Origin: a bacterium
GTDB lineage: Bacteria; Patescibacteria; Paceibacteria; UBA9973
Reading direction: 5' to 3'
NCBI GenBank assembly: GCA_021813235.1
Contig: JAKALG010000044.1
Coordinates: 1 to 6,754 of the forward strand
Length of the DNA stretch: 6,754 nucleotides
Shown here: piece by piece, positions 5,722-6,754 of the stretch
Layout: each line of letters starts with the position of its first letter
Numbering within the stretch: position 1 is the stretch's first letter
Program-made: the position numbers and the translations under genes
Notes under the pieces: model-generated
Seen by the model: only the letters and a program-made list of their open reading frames with translations
Told to the model about the DNA's origin: nothing
Database searches by the model: none

Positions 5722-6754
5722 AGGTAATGTTATTGCTGTTAATTTAATAGCAGAACCTTTTACAGCAGAATTTGACTCTATTGTGTGTCCCCAACCTATA
5801 CCAAGTATTCCAGTTTTTGCTAGATATAATTGTATACTTCCATTATTTGGATAGGCATCTTGAAAAATTAAAGGAGAAGTTGTTGAAATTACTGCACCAC
5901 CTGCTAAAGCATATTTTCTAATATTTATCACTCCGCCTGAACTAGTGCTATCTGTAATCCAAACATTTATTCCATCAGAATAAGCTGGGCCAGGGCCAGA
6001 AGAAGTATATGTAATTGTTGAAACATAAGTCATTGTTGTTCCTGAAATAGAATATTTTTGAAATTGGTCTGTAGTGTTATTAGATAAATATAAATTAGAA
6101 CCATCATTAAAAATATTTATTGAGACCCCGGGGCTTGTCCCAGAAATAGTCATAAGGGCTGGATTTGCTAAATTTGCTTTATCATATCTTTCTACTTGTG
6201 TCGCACCAAGAGAAATTATGAATGATACATAAACATAATTTCCAGCAACTGTAAGACTTACATTAGCTAAAACAGTCACACCAGTTAAGGTAGCGGTATG
6301 AGTTATATAATATTGTTGAGAAAGAGTATCTTTCGCCAATCTCATTATTAGCACTTTATCTGAATCAGCTCCTTGTGTCGCTATGTATAAAGTATTTCCT
6401 CCATTATCAGATGCTATGTGAGTAAAACTAGCTGTATTTACCACATTACTTGTCTGAAATGCAATATCTTGTTCTACTACTGGAACTGGTAAATTCGTCA
6501 AAGAAGCTCCACTAATTGCTGGGAGATTTCCTTCCAAAAGTGTTGCATCTATTTTTCCATTTGCATTTTGTCTGTAAACTTTATTAGCGGCAGTCGTGGC
6601 AGAAGTATCATCATTCGTTACATATTTTCCTGTCGTTCCGTTTGGTGTTCCTGTGCCTGCGAGAGCTGCGACTCTATCTGCTGTGACTGTAGCGAGAGAT
6701 ACAGGAGAAACACGATTGTCATTGTCTCCAACAACAATAGGGTCAGAAGCAGAA
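5719..6754 (-). CDS. Fibre/receptor-binding-like protein with beta-propeller-like repeats, N-terminus beyond the right edge
   Basis: The frame is open from the window edge to TAA at 5721-5719, giving 344 visible residues. A TTG at 6537 can be read as a start, but the frame continues upstream without a stop and with fibre-like sequence, so the gene is truncated by the window. The visible N-terminal part (1-95) holds VVGDNDNRVSPVSL, ALAGTGTPNGTTGKYVTNDD and GNLPAISGASLTNL, linker motifs common in phage tail fibres. From about 110 the protein is beta-rich, with four similar units beginning at about 118, 171, 218 and 261 (GNTLYIATQG, GNYVYVSFII, GSNLYLSNNT, GINVWITDST). Each is followed by a strand such as VERYDKAN, FQKYSIS or IRKYAL. 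A spacing of 43-53 residues suits beta-propeller blades. The likely role is recognition of a host surface receptor at the tail tip. The glycan or protein bound cannot be told. The fold is inferred from the repeat pattern. Confidence 0.75.
   Translation of the reverse strand, partial: SASDPIVVGDNDNRVSPVSLATVTADRVAALAGTGTPNGTTGKYVTNDDTSATTAANKVYRQNANGKIDATLLEGNLPAISGASLTNLPVPVVEQDIAFQTSNVVNTASFTHIASDNGGNTLYIATQGADSDKVLIMRLAKDTLSQQYYITHTATLTGVTVLANVSLTVAGNYVYVSFIISLGATQVERYDKANLANPALMTISGTSPGVSINIFNDGSNLYLSNNTTDQFQKYSISGTTMTYVSTITYTSSGPGPAYSDGINVWITDSTSSGGVINIRKYALAGGAVISTTSPLIFQDAYPNNGSIQLYLAKTGILGIGWGHTIESNSAVKGSAIKLTAITLP

Noticed and set aside
6535..6537. TTG start for a complete 272-residue gene
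   Set aside because: The same frame stays open to the window edge and encodes typical fibre linker sequence upstream, so the gene is truncated, not started here.
2031..6754. Stop-codon reassignment as seen in some gut phages and candidate phyla
   Set aside because: All four frames are continuous under the standard bacterial code and all three visible stops are TAA; nothing requires recoding.

Overview
The window looks like a stretch of the structural (tail and fibre) module of a tailed bacteriophage or prophage, probably from an uncultured source. Four long reading frames lie on the minus strand, so transcription runs from right (6754) to left (1). They cover almost everything except one 81-base gap. 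Nothing on the plus strand looks like a gene. The DNA is AT-rich (about one third GC over most of it by hand-counted samples). All three visible stop codons are TAA, and no start has a Shine-Dalgarno-like purine box; each is preceded by A/T-rich sequence. A-rich, SD-less starts and the VGIGTTSP fibre motif fit a phage of Bacteroidota or of candidate-phyla bacteria, but this host guess is weak.

In order of transcription: (1) 6754-5719 is the C-terminal 344 residues of a fibre or receptor-binding-like protein. It has a linker typical of phage fibres (GNLPAISGASLTNL) followed by four beta-propeller-like repeats. (2) 5709-3568 encodes a 713-residue protein of unknown function, with a Thr/Asn/Pro-rich first quarter and long helical regions. 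(3) 3566-2031 starts one base after the previous stop and encodes a 511-residue, largely helical protein with Gly/Ala-rich hydrophobic segments. A weak hairpin at its 3' end includes the stop codon. (4) After an 81-base, about 20% GC spacer, 1949-1 encodes the first 649 residues of a modular fibre: coiled coil with an 18-residue internal repeat, a collagen-like stub, beta-rich modules, then three VGIGTT(SP) repeats. It runs off the left edge.

Together the genes look like two adhesin-type fibres flanking a tightly coupled pair of large virion proteins. My best guess for the pair is minor tail or DNA-ejection (internal virion) proteins, by inference from size, helical composition, order and remembered resemblance to podovirus-type metagenomic phage proteins. 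The four proteins contain no cysteine in about 2,217 visible residues. I see no RNA gene, CRISPR array, insertion sequence, integrase, lysis gene or defence system here. The points most worth a second look are the unknown protein pair, the fibre's near-identical GC-rich repeat units, and the propeller-like receptor-binding candidate.
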